Made by a program: the position numbers and the translations under genes
Shown: in pieces, positions 5,824-5,824 of the stretch
Layout: the number at the start of each line of letters is the position of its first letter
Numbering within the stretch: the first letter of the stretch is position 1
Notes under the pieces: generated by a model
What the model was told of the DNA's origin: nothing
Seen by the model: the letters and a program-made list of their open reading frames with translations, nothing else
Database searches by the model: none
Origin: Candidatus Rokuibacteriota bacterium
GTDB lineage: Bacteria > Methylomirabilota > Methylomirabilia > Rokubacteriales > CSP1-6
Length of the DNA stretch: 5,824 nt
Assembly (NCBI GenBank): GCA_003221435.1
Contig: QHRS01000108.1
Span: forward strand, 1 to 5,824
Direction of reading: 5' to 3'

Positions 5824-5824
5824 G

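Noticed and set aside
1..5824. A defence, mobile-element, CRISPR or biosynthetic system.
   Set aside because: No transposase, integrase, nuclease, toxin-antitoxin, direct-repeat array, retron or biosynthetic gene is recognisable on either strand.

Overview
The window is high-GC bacterial DNA. Codons in the genes strongly prefer G or C in the third position, and the reverse frames are therefore full of spurious long ORFs. The strongest clue to the host is a eukaryotic-like Ser/Thr protein kinase fused to a FlgO/TolB-N-like domain and TPR repeats. This architecture is typical of environmental Acidobacteriota, Gemmatimonadota, Myxococcota and Candidatus Eisenbacteria-type genomes. A phylum cannot be fixed from this sequence alone. 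I see no RNA genes, mobile elements, CRISPR arrays or phage genes.

Layout. (1) Positions 1-251, minus: the 5' part of a small secreted protein with a clear signal peptide and a good Shine-Dalgarno; it runs off the left edge. (2) 252-490: a divergent intergenic region with a perfect 8-bp GC-rich hairpin. (3) 491-1240, plus: a membrane protein with about four hydrophobic segments and a basic soluble C-terminal domain, function unknown. (4) 1241-1366: a short gap between convergent genes. (5) 1367-2026, minus: an exported or membrane protein with a signal peptide, a Pro/Ala-rich linker and four hydrophobic segments, function unknown. (6) 2027-2243: a gap without a recognisable gene. (7) 2244-4637, minus: the 797-residue kinase/TPR protein, the only gene here with a confidently assigned activity. 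(8) 4638-4789: a spacer with a terminator-like stem-loop and a second hairpin just before the kinase start. (9) 4790-5674, minus: a secreted, cysteine-containing protein of unknown function whose true N-terminus is uncertain. (10) 5675-5824: the left-over edge, where a different minus-strand frame encodes a short stretch resembling a beta-propeller 'SPDG' repeat.

How the genes fit together. Four of the five genes (1, 3, 4 and 5 in order) are on the minus strand, and four of the five products are predicted to be exported or membrane proteins, with the kinase itself membrane-anchored. The spacers between minus-strand genes are 150-220 nt and one holds a terminator-like structure, so I do not infer one operon. 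I found no convincing new multi-gene system. The points most worth checking are the N-terminus and frame of the secreted protein near 5674-5824, the kinase leader hairpin, and the families of the three unassigned exported or membrane proteins.
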